64,000 nucleotides of DNA from Antitrichia curtipendula (lineage: Eukaryota > Streptophyta > Bryopsida > Hypnales > Leucodontaceae), in contig OX579642.1 in the NCBI GenBank assembly GCA_951230915.1, forward strand, positions 12,648,001 through 12,712,000. The letters are read 5' to 3'. Both the position numbers and the translations under genes were made by a program. Below, one piece after another: positions 22,451-34,408 of this stretch; the first letter of the stretch is position 1; each line of letters opens with the position of its first letter. Below the pieces are notes generated by a model that was not told where the DNA came from, made no database searches, and worked only from the letters and a program-made list of their open reading frames with translations.

Positions 22451-25400
22451 TGGTCTGCTTGAAATAATAACACAGTATTGTAATTGACATGAGCATGTTC
22501 TAATTCTCTCAAATAACATGCATATGGCTAGATAGAAAGAAAGAAGTTACTACGTCTCTTTCAGCCCCAATAGTCCTTGCAAATTGTACAATTCAAACAA
22601 AACAAAAGCAAAGTCATACATGACCTTTTCACTCTCTTAAACAAAACATCATGTTTGGGTTGACATACTAATCTATACCTCTTTGTGAACCACCATATTA
22701 GGTCACTTTTTAGATTATGGAAAATATAAATAATTTGCAATTTTTACAATTTTGAAAGAATTAGTACTTTGGATTAAACTACAACTATTAATTTGGGGGT
22801 ATCCTTTTCTATGGAGATAGAAATGTTGGGAGGTTAAGGCAAAAATCTAGAAAATGCAATTAGGAATTAATGAAAGAAACATTCTAGGGGAAAAATAGGG
22901 AGTTAAAACTAAAAAGATGTTAAGCAAGATTTTATAAAATAACCAAATTAGGCTAAAAGTGAAATGATGATAAAATGAAAACCAAATTCTACTAAGTAGA
23001 AAAATTAAATTAAAATTAAGTAAGAAACCCAAAAGACAAAAAATACAAAAAAATTCAAAACAAAAATGAAAACAAAAAACTCTAGGTAAAAAATGGAATT
23101 ATAATTAACTTGCAAACCAAAAAATAATTACAAACCAAAAAATAAAAAATAAAAAACAAAAGACTAGAAGTAGAAAATGAAATTAAAGGTGAATAAACAA
23201 TCACACAAATAATAAATATGAAAAAACACAAAATAAGTTAGTAAAATGAAATTTACTACTTAAAAATTAGAATAGGGAGAAAATATTAAAATAGAGGTAA
23301 AAACATTAAAATAGGGAATTTGCAATAATTTAAGGGATTTAACACTAAAATAGAGTAGTTTGAACAAAAATGAGCACAATGTACACTAATTATGGCATTT
23401 ATAGTCATTTAGTACGATTTGCACTAATTTAGTAAATTAACAGTAAATTAAAGTGAGCTGAAAGTAGTTAGGAAAACTAATCCATTAGAAACTTGAATAT
23501 ATACGAAATTAGGATTTGGAGCTCCTCTCCCTTGTGGGCATTTAATTACCCACCCTTGATGATTAGACGTATACAACTAGGTTCTAATTTGGTGAGAATT
23601 ATATGCTAAGTGGACGCCTAGACATGGTCCATTGTGCCTTCCAAGCAATGGGTCTTTTTTCTAAGTGCCTAAATGTAACCAAGTTTGCAAAGAGCCAACA
23701 ACCTTGGCTTAACTACAAGAAATGGCTAAACAAACTAATTAACTAGGCCACTATGGTTTTCTAATAGAAATGGTGATAGTCTAATTTTAAAACGGTCAAA
23801 TTGTAGATAATCCTATACCAATTCTAAAAACATCAAATTCATCAAATTTTAACACTCCTAGCAAAAGTTGTGGCTAGATGAACTTTGACCGCTAATTGGT
23901 ATTTCAAATTTCATTTATAATTTTATGTGTGTTCCTAATTCCAAATTACTTTAAGATTTTTTCTATGGATATAGGTTAAGTTTAAATTCCAAAAGATAGA
24001 ATTTGGCCTTGGAGGCTTGGATAGATGGATTTTACCTAACTTCATTCATTTCTTAGTCTAAACTTCATCTTTCATTAACTTTTAGGATTCTAAGTATTTT
24101 CCTAAGTTTGAACTAGTTTTGTACTTTTTAAAGTTCTTTGTATTCAATTCTACACCTATGTTCTTACTTGGTAAACTTTAACCTGATTTGATTTGTTAAA
24201 TCCTAATTATTTAAAGGATTATATAATTTTTGGTCAATTACTATTTTTAGATCTTTAACACTTGTTCCTTAAAAAGGTTTACTTGAACTTTCCAAATTGA
24301 TAACTTACTTCCAAATTGATCTTTTCTAATGAAAGCTATCAATGGATGAAGTTTGATTGCTAATTGATACTACAAACTTCATCCACTATTTATTCTTAAC
24401 TAATTTTTAGTTTCACTTCTGGAGTCTCAATTGCTCATATACTCATGTATTGTATATTGTTACTTCTATGTTTTCTAATCTTGTTCTTGGTGGATGATTT
24501 TGGCTACTCTACATCTGATCTATGTCCTAAACTTCATCCATCCATATTTTCCTTGTTTTAATTTTGATTTCTACCTGTTTTAGGTTTTGGGAAACCTCTA
24601 GACACCTATTACAGGATTCTAAGTTCAAACTTGACCTATCACCATTTACTAATGGTCTAAATTGATCCTAGGCCTTGGCCCTAATTAAAACTTGCTAATT
24701 AAGACAATTTAATTGAAAAAGAGGGAAATAATGGCCAACCTTAGGTCGGACATTATCAATTAGGTTGAAAGAAAACCCTTTCAACTCCTCTCCATCCACT
24801 ATTTTTTCGTCTTGGAAATTTGTCAATTGCTTGAAGTTTTTTTTTGTTTATAAAGTTTGGTTGTCAATATAAAGTCTTTGTGTTTTAACTAGCTTCATTT
24901 CTAACTAGATGTCTCTTAAACTTTAATTGATGCTCCTCCTCCTTCTAAGTATTCATTCCTTCTCCAACTCTCTTTTCTTCTCTCTACTTCTTCTTACACT
25001 ACAATTTTTCACCACATGCTTCCCTTCTCTAACTTCTTCTTCTATTTTGGTGGCTATGAATTCTTCCTATTTGCAACTAAAAATGAAGTATTAGCCTAAG
25101 TGAGCTTAGTTGATATAGTGAGTTGAGGCTAAACTTGGAAGACTTCTAAGCCATGACTTGGTCAATTTGTTGAAAGTTTTTTCTATCTATGGGCTCAAAG
25201 TTCCACAGTCTATGGGACTTTTGTGAATATACTGAATACTTTGAAACTCTAACAATTAAAGCTCCACTGTCTATGGGACTTTTGAGAGAATACTAAACAC
25301 TTTGAAATTTTAACATATGTTAGAATGGCGCATGTTAGTAGGATTTGGTTAGTACAACCATTTGTTAGTATGAATCTAAACTCATACAAGTTTGTACAAT

Positions 25401-25930
25401 GAAACTCAAACTACTAGCTAGACACCTTCCAAAGTGGCATCACCAAAGTACGGTGGGGGGTTGGCTCTAGGGTAAAAGCACACTACGGTTGTCCAAAATC
25501 GTTGTCACGGCAGAATTTCTACACAAGATGAAAGTTTGGAGTCAATTTTCTTATAATTTTTTTGACTTAAAAAAAAATAAAAAATAGATTGGAGTCTTAT
25601 ATCTTGCATATATTGATAATTGTATTATAAAAAGTGATTTTCATCTATTAATTTAATGTAAGGAGTACAAACATTAAAGGTTTGTATTGTCACAAATTCA
25701 ACTTTAGCATGTTGTACTCTTTTTTGCTTAGTTGAAAGTTTCTTTTTTACAATTCAAAGAGAAGAATGCAATGCTCTAATGTTTAGGTACTTAGACTAGG
25801 CACTTAATTAGTGTTTTAGAATCTACATAAGAAAATAGCCTAGAAAATGTATGATTTTAGTACAAGTGCAAAATTTTGACCTTAAATTATTTTTTTTGAA
25901 TTATTTTTTTGAAAACCTAAAAGAATACAT
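22451..25930. other. Long AT-rich stretch without a recognisable gene
   Basis: About 3.5 kb with frequent stop codons in every frame. A-rich purine tracts lie at about 22.8-23.2 kb and a pyrimidine-rich stretch at about 24.93-25.04 kb. Near 25195-25315 a phrase about CTATGGGACTTTTG occurs twice, 68 bases apart. I found no transposon ends. Confidence 0.5.
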
Positions 25931-25948
25931 TGTGATTCACATGGGCCA

Positions 25949-26650
25949 TCATTTAGTTTTCATATAAATTTCATATTGGCTTAGAGTTTCTCTATCGGAG
26001 ATTTGTGCTCCATTTTCCAGCTTGAAGCTTATAGAAGCCTTCGCGGTCTGCTTATCATACCTGGTTGTACAGTTTGTATAGTTTGTACATAATGGACCAA
26101 TAATCGTTGGCCACGCCTTTTCTAAATCGGGCTTCACCTGCAAATTCCGGCACTTCGGGGAGCTTTTTCAGCGACATTCCCTCCTCCTCCAAATTCAAAA
26201 AAAAATGTTCATGAACTGCAATGTCTTCATCGACGGAGTAGGTGCTGGATCTCGGTGGCCAGCGTTGGAACTGCGCAAGCGCAAGCGTTTGTCGACGTTG
26301 TTTTCTCACTTGTTTTCTTGTAAACAACAATTTTGAACTTTGCGTTAGAGGGCGTGCTCCTTCAATATTTCTTCCGCATTGTTCTTTAGTTCTTCCACGA
26401 TAAACAGTTGCTGTATAAGTTCACATTCACTCGTACAATCACTGGACAAGCAAACGATTTTGAGTACATTCAGTACCTGTGCAGATACATTCGGTACGTT
26501 TTCAGATAGGCGTTTATCTTTCTGTATAGAAGTTCTTATAACATTGCGCAAGTGCTTACAACAACGCGCAAGTGCTTGTACAACATTGCACAAGTACTTA
26601 CAATGAGACCATAAGTTCATCTGTACAACCACTTGTGCACTGTACAAGTT
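25949..26650 (-). other. GTAC-rich left flank with possible coding fragments
   Basis: Two minus-strand frames (26055-26330 and 26345-26647) could be coding remnants: the first has a plausible protein texture (VDEDIAVHEHFFLNLEEEG). The more striking feature is dense repetition of TGTAC and CAAGTGCTTGTAC-like phrases, some of them inverted. This resembles the motif-rich ends of some DNA transposons, but I could not find terminal repeats. Confidence 0.3.
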
Positions 26651-26730
26651 AAAGTTTATTATGTACTACTTTAGTATATATTGTACTCTATTATGGAAGT
26701 TTTCTTTTTTGATTTGCGGTTTAGGGTACA

Positions 26731-27903
26731 ATGGCGTCCGATGAAGAGTGGTGTGTACGCAGCCACGGTTTCTCCAGGGATAACAAGCCTGACAACCTCT
26801 TTCAGGTCGAGGACGAAGATTTCATTGACGATTACTTAGTTCCGGCGTCGCCAACCTTGCCACGATCTGAACAAGCGAGGCCAGAGAAAAGTGACTTGGA
26901 TAAGGAACTTGACAAGTTGGCTTCTTTGAAGAGGCATCCTCCTCCACGCGCTGTTAGCGTATAAGACTTTGAGACAACCTACGGTTTGCCAAAAACAAGT
27001 AAAAACCCGCACAAACTCAAAATTCCATTTGACCTTGCGGAGACAGACCTCGTAGAAGTTTTTGGATCAGCGAAGGGGAGAAAAGGGAGGGCCGGGTATG
27101 CGTATTCCAAATGCAAGGATGCAGAAGTCCTTGCAAGAATCATCGAAATTTTCCCTCTCGTGTATTTAAGAGACTTGCCAAAGTCCAAAGTAATTGCCAA
27201 GTAATTTGCTAGGGGTATCGTCATGGAGAAGCGCAAGAAGAAGCTAGTTAGTTGGGCGGAGTTTGCAGGTACTTCCAATCGAAATCAACGGAGCAAATAG
27301 TTGAAGAAGGTCGAGTTCTGTTTGGCGACCATTGGAAAAATCACTGGCTCCAACGACAAGGAGATTTACAAGGCAGAAGGCATTGACGACCTTCTGCATG
27401 ACTCCACTGCCGAACTTCGGAAGACCCCGCGGCAATTCGAAGAGAAGCTGTACACTGGAGTACAGAATGTGCAAGAAGCACGAAATGTACAAGACGGTAC
27501 CGAATGTACCAAGAAGGACGTCGCCGATTTCACGCGGCTACTGAATTTGGTAGGGTTACAGCTGCATGCTGTAACCCAAGACTTCATTGGCGTCCAAAAG
27601 GAGAAGGAGCAGTTGTCTACGAAGGCATCGCAAGAAGGAGTGCTTTGACGAACAGAAGCAAAGGTCAAAAAGTTGTTGACTGAACACGAGATGGAGGCTT
27701 TGACTTCGACGAACAAATTTGAGGCGTATAGTGAGGTGGTGAAGGACGCGCTTCTGGATTACCAAGCAATTCTACTGGAACTCGAGGAATGCAATTCAAG
27801 GTATGAATTGCTTGAAAATAAACAGGGATGCTTGAAGAGGCAATTTAATGCCCTGTTGTTTCAAGTTACTTGTCATAGAAGAGGTGAAACTGGTTTTTTT
27901 TAA
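26731..27903 (+). pseudogene. Coiled-coil gene with four stop codons
   Basis: One reading frame stays open from ATG 26731 to about 27903 apart from four stops: TAA 26962-26964, TAA 27202-27204, TAG 27298-27300 and TGA 27646-27648. All four could arise from Gln or Arg codons by one C-to-T change. The 391-codon frame is acidic at its N-terminus, charged in the middle, and predicted by eye to form coiled coils at its C-terminus (heptad-like Leu and Glu at about 27670-27850). The family is unknown to me. The following cysteine-rich exon and the Glu/Lys-rich exon are on the same strand and probably belong to the same gene. Confidence 0.55.
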
Positions 27904-27950
27904 AAACCTAGACCTTCATGCTCTTTATTTGACTCCAATATTGTTTTAGG

Positions 27951-28320
27951 GTTGAGTACCATTTCTTTGACGTCCTGTGCACTGTGCTTAAGCGAGTTTC
28001 CCCTCAACGACATAGTCGTTTGCACATGCGGTCATGTCTATCACCCGTGGTGCGCATGAATTTGGTTTAGGGAATCCAGCATATGTGCGGATAACTCTTA
28101 CCGTGCAACAGTACATCCCTCGTGGTTCAACAGTTTTGGATTCGGCAAGTTGCATTCGGCTCTTGAACAGTTGGTACAATCTTTGAAGTTAGAAGAGGAG
28201 CAAGACAGTCTCATGGAAGCCTTGACATCAACAATTTTGGACTCCCATCCACATATTGGTGCGATTCCTCGCAGATTTCCCTCAAGCAGCTGTCGAAACT
28301 TGTATATTATTCAGTACTAA
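27951..28320 (+). pseudogene. RING/PHD-like zinc-binding exon
   Basis: After a TTTTAG acceptor-like site, the frame encodes C-x2-C (SCALC), a Cys-x-Cys-x-His cluster (CTCGHVYHPWC) and a later Cys (SICADN), then VHPSWFNSFGFG. The spacing is like a RING or PHD finger. TGA at 28057-28059 interrupts it directly after HPWCA and fits a Trp codon changed by G-to-A. A Tyr stands where a further Cys would be expected (NSYRATVHP). A role such as ubiquitin ligase or chromatin reader cannot be assigned. Confidence 0.45.
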
Positions 28321-28460
28321 TTGTACAGAAGTCAGTACGTGACGTGAGGTATGTATCATTAGATGAAATTGTAGAGTTCAGGGTTTCAGCTATTAAATTA
28401 GTATGCGACACTGGAAAACCATCACATTACGTTACTTGACCTCTTCTCGTTTCTTTTTCA

Positions 28461-29084
28461 GATCTAGAGAAAGTATACCAAGAGTAATTGCAGGAATCCC
28501 AAATTTGCACACAGACACCCACTGTCAGTTTTACAAAGACAGATCCCGTGCTCAGTTTCAATGAGACTCTTGTGTCACAAAGCCTGTGCAACGGCAGCGC
28601 CGCTGGTAGCAACCGAGGTCAAAGTGATTCTGTACAACGTCCTGTACCTTCTGTACCTGAGACTGTACATCTTGAACTTCCTGTACTTCCGAGTCTACCA
28701 TCTATAGAGGAAGTCGACTCCCCAGCAAAAGATGAGGATCCTGTTATGTCTTGCAAGATCGAAACTGAGGCAGACCTGCATGAGCATATCAAAAATTTGA
28801 CAGAGGAGGAAGTGGATTATGAAAGACTACAGAAGTTGAGAGAAGAAGCTGCAGAATTAGAACGCCGCAAGAAGTTGAGAGAAGTAGCTAGGGCAGAGGG
28901 AGTGACTACGGCGGTGGTGAAGGTGCCTCAGCCCCCACTACTCCCTTCAATAGATAATGACAATGCAGTAACCAAGCGGAAGACCAGAAACATGACTACG
29001 GAGGAATCAGCCAAAGAAGTAGAAGTAGAAAAGAAGAAATACAAGAAAACCAAGAAGAGTCACAGGATTACGCCGCTTGGTTAG
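28461..29084 (+). pseudogene. Glu/Lys-rich C-terminal exon of the same gene
   Basis: The exon follows a TTTTTCAG acceptor. The frame reads DLEKVYQE, then TAA at 28485-28487 (Gln in origin if C changed to T), then about 198 residues to TAG at 29082-29084. The first half is Ser/Thr/Pro-rich and contains VP-x-V-P-type short repeats built on the DNA word TGTACCT. The second half is a charged coiled coil (RLQKLREEAAELERRKKLRE) ending in a lysine-rich tail like a nuclear localisation signal. Its function is unknown. Confidence 0.45.
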
Positions 29085-29689
29085 TGTCCACGTTGCATTT
29101 GGTTTAGTCTGCAGAAAAATATGTACGCACTGTACTAAATCTGTACGCTTTGCCAATTGGCACATTTAAAAAAAATTACAGTGACATTTGACATACTGTC
29201 TCCCTAAAACTCTTTGCCCATGCTTACGCCTTAAAACACCGTGCTTCCTAATTTGAAAAACTAAGTGAAGTGACTTCTTAAAGAATGTTTACATTATATG
29301 ATTCGAGTAAGATGTACTCTCATTATGAGGGTGAGGATGTTCACAATATGTGATTCGAGTACTAATTATGAGGATGAGGATGTTTAGAGAAGGGCTCCTT
29401 CCCATTTGATCCTTCTTGTGTTCCTTCTTGTGCTCCTGCCTTCTTGTACTCCTGTCTTTGAGCGAAGCCGGTTACTACATTGTAAGCCTTCTTGTGCTTC
29501 TAACTTCTTGTGCTCTTGCCTTTGGGTACTCCTGCGATCCACGACATTGGGTGGGTGTGTATTGTTTTCAGAGGCTTAGTAGAAGTTCTTCATTTTCAAT
29601 GGGTGTGGTACTACGTTGTATCTTGGATAATGTGCGCCTCCTGTGCTTTGTGGTTTACTTCTTTGTTTATTGTTGTTTTGGTGTAGGTA

Positions 29690-29998
29690 ATGGCATTCAT
29701 TCGTGGACACCCAGTGAATAAGCAAGAACTTTGCTTGTTCATGGCCATGGTTTTTGAGGAGGAGAGCAAGAGTCCGGGGCTTACACTTCCCCGGATGCAT
29801 CCTCTGGTGAGTCTTCTCCTACGTAACCAATTTACATGGAATGCGGCAGCCGATCAAACTATCAACATAATTCTGCGGAGTTTGGACAATTACGAATGTC
29901 AGATGCAGGCAGCTGGGGTGAAGGCAGCGGGAGAAAACACCAACAACAACTCGGTCCCTAGGCCTACGGTGGGAAAAAAAAGCAACGACTTGCACTGA
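29690..29998 (+). CDS. Small hypothetical protein, 102 residues
   Basis: An ATG at 29690, just after a GTGTAG acceptor-like site, opens a 102-residue frame with a plausible globular texture (KQELCLFMAMVFEEE, NAAADQTINIILRSLDNYE). I recognise no domain. It shares the GTAC-rich surroundings of 26-30 kb and may be another exon of the same mobile unit. Confidence 0.3.
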   Translation: MAFIRGHPVNKQELCLFMAMVFEEESKSPGLTLPRMHPLVSLLLRNQFTWNAAADQTINIILRSLDNYECQMQAAGVKAAGENTNNNSVPRPTVGKKSNDLH

Positions 29999-30945
29999 AG
30001 TCTTTGCAATTCCAGCATTGTGTACTAAATTGGTAGTTTTATATTCGGAATGCTCGTTTTTCCGATCTTCATGACCACAGGCTGGCACGGTTTTGCATCG
30101 GCGCCCTTCAATTAGTGTGCACTCGGTGAGTTCTGCAAAGTTGTTCTGTACCATTTAGTACAATATGTATGAACTCGTACAACGGAAAACATTGAATTTT
30201 TCTTAATTACTGCAGTAGTTACACCTTTTTCTGAGGCCTTTTTACATAAAAAAACGCCTCTCGACTTGCATTTGCGTATGTTTCGGATATTTTATAGATT
30301 TTCTTGTTCAAAAATGTGTAATGTGTTTCGGAGGCTTCAATTCCGTTATGTGCAATAACACAGCAAAAGCCCACGAACATGACTGCGGAGGAATCAGTGG
30401 AATAAATAGAAGAAAGTTAAGAATAACAGGATGAGTCTAAGGATTCCAGAATCCAACATCGTGTACCGAGTTCTTTCCGGACTCTAGCATCGTCTGCCCA
30501 ATGCTAAATTAGCTGATTTTTATTCGGAATCCTACCTTTTCCCCTCTTTTCGTGAGCGCAGGCTGGAATGGTCTGACACCATCAGCCTTCAATTACTGTG
30601 CATTCCCACAGTTTGCAAAGTGTTTGTGCTTTAAGTTCCAGTTTCTACATTGCATAACGTGTTCTACACAAGAAACTTGTGTTCTGTATTCGGTTCTGAA
30701 TCTCAGGTTGTACATAAGCGTACACGTTGTACCTCGGCAACCAATAACCGACCGCCACTGTCGTGTCTAAATAGAGATTCATCACCTTCTGCACACTCCA
30801 AAAACAGACGGGCCTTTTGTCATGTCAGCACGAAAAGCTTGGCATCCCATGTGCACAGAAATACAATTTCCGTCTTTACAAAAATACTAGTTACAAAAAT
30901 ACTAGTTCCCAGTTTATTTTTAGATCCAAAAAAAAAGCCCTGAAC

Positions 30946-30976
30946 CCTAAACCCTAAACCTAACCTAAACCCTACA
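30946..30976. repeat. Interstitial telomere-like repeat
   Basis: Three to four copies of CCCTAAA or CCTAAC occur in a row. The array is too short and imperfect to be a telomere. Confidence 0.6.
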
Positions 30977-31545
30977 CTCTAAAAACCTTTAAACCTTTAT
31001 TTTGTCTCAGTGTTGTTTTCTAAAGAACATGAGTGCATACAATGAGTCACTCTTGTTTTAAGTAATGTTTTGTTGATAAAAACATAGAAAGATATGTGTC
31101 ATTCGAAATGGTTGAGAATTTGAGCTTCACAATAATAAACATACTTCAATCATCAATTAATGTAAATATTTTAAACAAAATATATCTTGTTAATCCTGCA
31201 ACAAATTATGTAACATGGGTTATTTTTATTCTCATAAAGGGAATATTCAACCATAAAAAACAATGAAGACTTTGAAGTCATGTTTTTTGTGGTTGAATAA
31301 TCCCATTATGAAAATCAAAACAATCCCATTACATGACTTTTTCTTTACAAAGACACAACGTCCAATAATTTAAATTTAATGTTGCCTTGTCCTTCATTTT
31401 ATAAAAACATAAATTTTTATTGAGGATTTTGATGATTTAATACTTCACTTTCAAAAATAAAGTGGTGTCTTTCATTTATTATTAATCACCAAACAATTTA
31501 GGGATAAGGCAAAATATAAGAAGATAAGTATTTTTTTCACTGAAA
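30977..31545. other. AT-rich stretch without a recognisable gene
   Basis: There is no coding signal. A short inverted pair about GTTATTTTTATTCTCATAA and its approximate complement lies at about 31218-31320. Confidence 0.45.
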
Positions 31546-32217
31546 TATATTCAAACCCAATTTAATCCATCACGCACTTCTTCTCCCATTCAAAAAGTGC
31601 GATAATAAATCTTTAATAAAAAGAGCAACACCCATTAATGTGGTTGAGGGCCAACCAACATTTCTTTGTAAAACTCTATGAGCTAGAATGCCCATTTTCT
31701 GATTATCCATTTTTTTTTTATTGTCTATTGTTTTTTGGTGGCCATTTTTTTGATTACCCAATTTTTTTGGTTTACTAGCATTGGATATTTATTTCACCCA
31801 AATATATTAAAATCCAATTTAATCCATCACCCACTTCTTCTCCCATTCAAAACGTGCGACATTAAATCTTTAATAAAAAGAGCAACACCCATTAATGTGG
31901 TTGAGGGCCAACCAACATTTCTTTGTGAAACTCTATGTGCTAGAATGCCCATTTTCTGATTATCCATTTTTTTTTTATTGTCTATTGTTTTTTGGTGGCC
32001 ATTTTTTTGATTACCCAATTTTTTTGGTTTACTAGCATTGGATATTTATTTCACCCAAATATATTAAAATCCAATTTAATCCATCACCCACTTCTTCTCC
32101 CATTCAAAACGTGCGACATTAAATCTTTAATAAAAAGAGCAACACCCATTAATGTGGTTGAGGGCCAACCAACATTTCTTTGTGAAACTCTATGAGCTAG
32201 AATGTCCATTTTTTGAC
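31546..32217. repeat. 257-bp tandem repeat, about 2.6 copies
   Basis: The same sequence recurs at exactly 257-base spacing (for example the phrase GGCCATTTTTTTGATTACCC at about 31740 and 31997). The second and third copies are almost identical, while the first, partial copy is slightly diverged, so the duplication is recent. The short open frames in it simply repeat with the unit and are not genes. Confidence 0.9.
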
Positions 32218-32489
32218 CAGGGGTGCTATTTTGTGAGCCTTGGAGCGTGAGCCCAGGAGCCTAGGAGCCTGTGAGCCTCCACTTTAGGAAGTAATTTTCA
32301 ATGATTATAGGTGTTAGGACCCATGACCGTGGATTTAGGATTTAGGGTGGAATTATAATTTTGAATATAAAAAAAAAAATTAAAGCATTGTAAATAAGAA
32401 ATGGGGCGGTATATCATATAGGGGGAAAAAACAACACATAATATGTCCTCAAAATGTATCACAGCTATACTAAGATATGCAGAGAAGTG
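32218..32489. other. Short spacer with GAGCCT repeats
   Basis: The phrase GAGCCT recurs several times at about 32236-32278. The rest is AT-rich and is probably the 3' flank of the methyltransferase relic. Confidence 0.4.
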
Positions 32490-34389
32490 TCATGCAGTGT
32501 CTTCATAAAGAGTACTTCTAGAAGATCTGGAAGTAGACCTCTCATCAGAGTCTAATGACTGACCATCAGACTCTTTAGTGGAGTCATCTATGAACATCAG
32601 AACACATGGATCTATAGAACTGATCCTAGAAGGCGGTTTAGGATCATGGCTCTGGAATTGTCTAGCTACTGCCTCAGCATACAATGGAAGCTGAAACGGT
32701 CTAGGTGGGCTTCGGAAGAATGCAGGATCTGCAAAAAAGGGTTTACGGGTAGAATCTTTCATCTTCGCAAGTTGCCTACAAATAGGAACACAACAAAATA
32801 TTAGTATCAAGTAGAAAATGAAATCACATAAAAATAATTAAGAAAAATAAAGGCAAACTTACTTACTAAATCGTGAGGTCTTCACAATATGGCGGACCTC
32901 CACCTCATCATTGTCAAGCTCAGCAACAGGAGGAGCAGGTAGCATAGGTACAGGCGTTGCGTTCACAGGCATACGGATGAGAGGAGCAAGCAAGGCCTTG
33001 TAAATCGCCTTATCTTCTTCCAGGGCTAGAATGTGGCAACCAGTAGCTCGGCAAGCATAAATGCTTGCCCCTGCAATGATATAGAGAGAACGAAACAAGA
33101 CAGATTAGAATTCGACAAAGAGAATAGAGTGTGAAAAAATCCTCATCAGCAAAAAAACATATTAGCACATCTAACCTGTAGACGCGGTGCAATCCATGAC
33201 AACGTCACTAGGCAAAGTTGTCGCCTCAACAAGCATCTGCATGAAGGCACGATCCTTTTCTCTAGGACCACGCCAGGCGATGTTGCCATTCATTGCCACA
33301 TCGTCCTTCCCGCAACAATTCTGGAGAACATCATCCTTGGCTACGTTGACGCCAACTGCTTCGTGAGCAGGAAGGAAGTGGAACGAGAACCTGGATTTAG
33401 AACTTCCACTCCGAGATTTGACATAAAGGGACATGTTGAAACGTATAGTCTGCACAAAACACAAAATTATATCAAATGAAAAAAAACAATCAAATTTGAG
33501 AGTAAAACCTCCAAATGAAAGAATGGTTTAGGATTTTACCGTTTTTGAGATGTCCGAGGTTAGAGCCAGGTGAAGCCTATTCATGACAAACCAGTCAATC
33601 TGTAAATGATAACCAAATGATTTGGCGAGACTAACAACGGATGACTTGACGGGTCGGCTGTATGGGTACATAACAAGAAGACCACCCCCGTCGTGTAGAA
33701 AGGTATCAGCAAAGTCAAAGACTGCTTGGAGCTTTTCCTCCGAGAATTGGTTTCAGTATGGAACGGAGGCTGGTGGATTGGAAATGCCTGGAACAGGTAG
33801 GCCCTCTGGAACATCAACAACAATCAAGTCGACAGCGGGACGCTTAGCCAAAGCGTTGTCAAAGAATTGATCCTTACCGGCGGCATGCTGCACACATTAA
33901 AAGATGGCAAAGAAAATGAGAAAAACTAGATGGGATTTAATAAACACGAAAACAAGATTAGGGCAATGTCTAGAAACGTGTAAATAATCCGTACAAGTGT
34001 ACAAGCAAAACGGATAATGAGCAGGAAAAGAAATCACCACCTTCTTTAGAAATTCCACAACAAGATCGATGACGCCAGGAGAAGGACCATTTTCGGTTCC
34101 AAGTAAACTAGTGATGGACTCATTCAAGATGCACTAATCGACAGGAGCCACCGAATCCAAGTCAACAACATGGACCGGCAAGCCACGCATCAATCGCTCT
34201 TGGGTGAGCGAAAATCCTGATGAAGACTCCTTCATAGGGCCGTCACTTGTCGCTTGTTCGGCATTTGGTGTCTCGGTTTTCTTCTTCTTCCCCTTCTGCC
34301 TGCCCTTAGCCTCATCTTCCTTGGCCTTCTCTTCTTGTCGTAGTTTCTTCTTCTGTGCTGTTTCCTCCGTCTTCTTTGATGCCTCTATC
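32490..34389 (-). pseudogene. 3' half of broken gene: beta-class DNA methyltransferase domain
   Basis: Minus-strand exons follow GT-AG rules at 34041-34389, 33540-33887, 33176-33449, 32867-33070 and about 32490-32775. The first is Lys/Glu-rich. The second has the position of catalytic motif IV, but reads VVDVPEGLP instead of the usual (D/N/S)PP(Y/F/W), followed by HDGGGLLVMYPYSRPVKS. The next exons contain the SAM-binding motif, VVMDCTASTG then YACRATGCHILALEED, like the DPFxGSGTT region of PF01555. Motif IV before motif I is the beta-class order of N4-cytosine and N6-adenine methyltransferases. Stops are TAG 34134-34136 and TGA 33753-33755 (inside PYWNQF if restored to Trp by inference). The last exon does not keep frame by simple splicing. 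The upstream half lies at 52739-61959, beyond the CACTA insertion. Confidence 0.7.
34387..34389. repeat. Target-site duplication ATC, left of the CACTA element
   Basis: ATC directly precedes CACTAG and is matched by ATC at 52739-52741. Three-base duplications are the rule for CACTA elements. Confidence 0.9.
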
Positions 34390-34408
34390 CACTAGAAGAA
34401 AACCGTGT
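34390..34408. repeat. CACTA element left terminal inverted repeat
   Basis: CACTAGAAGAAAACCGTGT; its complement lies at 52720-52738. Confidence 0.95.

Noticed and set aside
22451..25930. A gene in the long AT-rich interval
   Set aside because: No frame over about 70 codons looks protein-like, and no splice-linked exons were found.
30946..30976. Chromosome end marked by telomere repeats
   Set aside because: Only a few imperfect CCCTAAA units, with unrelated sequence on both sides.
31735..32195. Two identical small plus-strand frames of about 70 residues
   Set aside because: They are copies of one another created by the 257-bp tandem duplication, and are Phe/Leu-rich from T-rich DNA.
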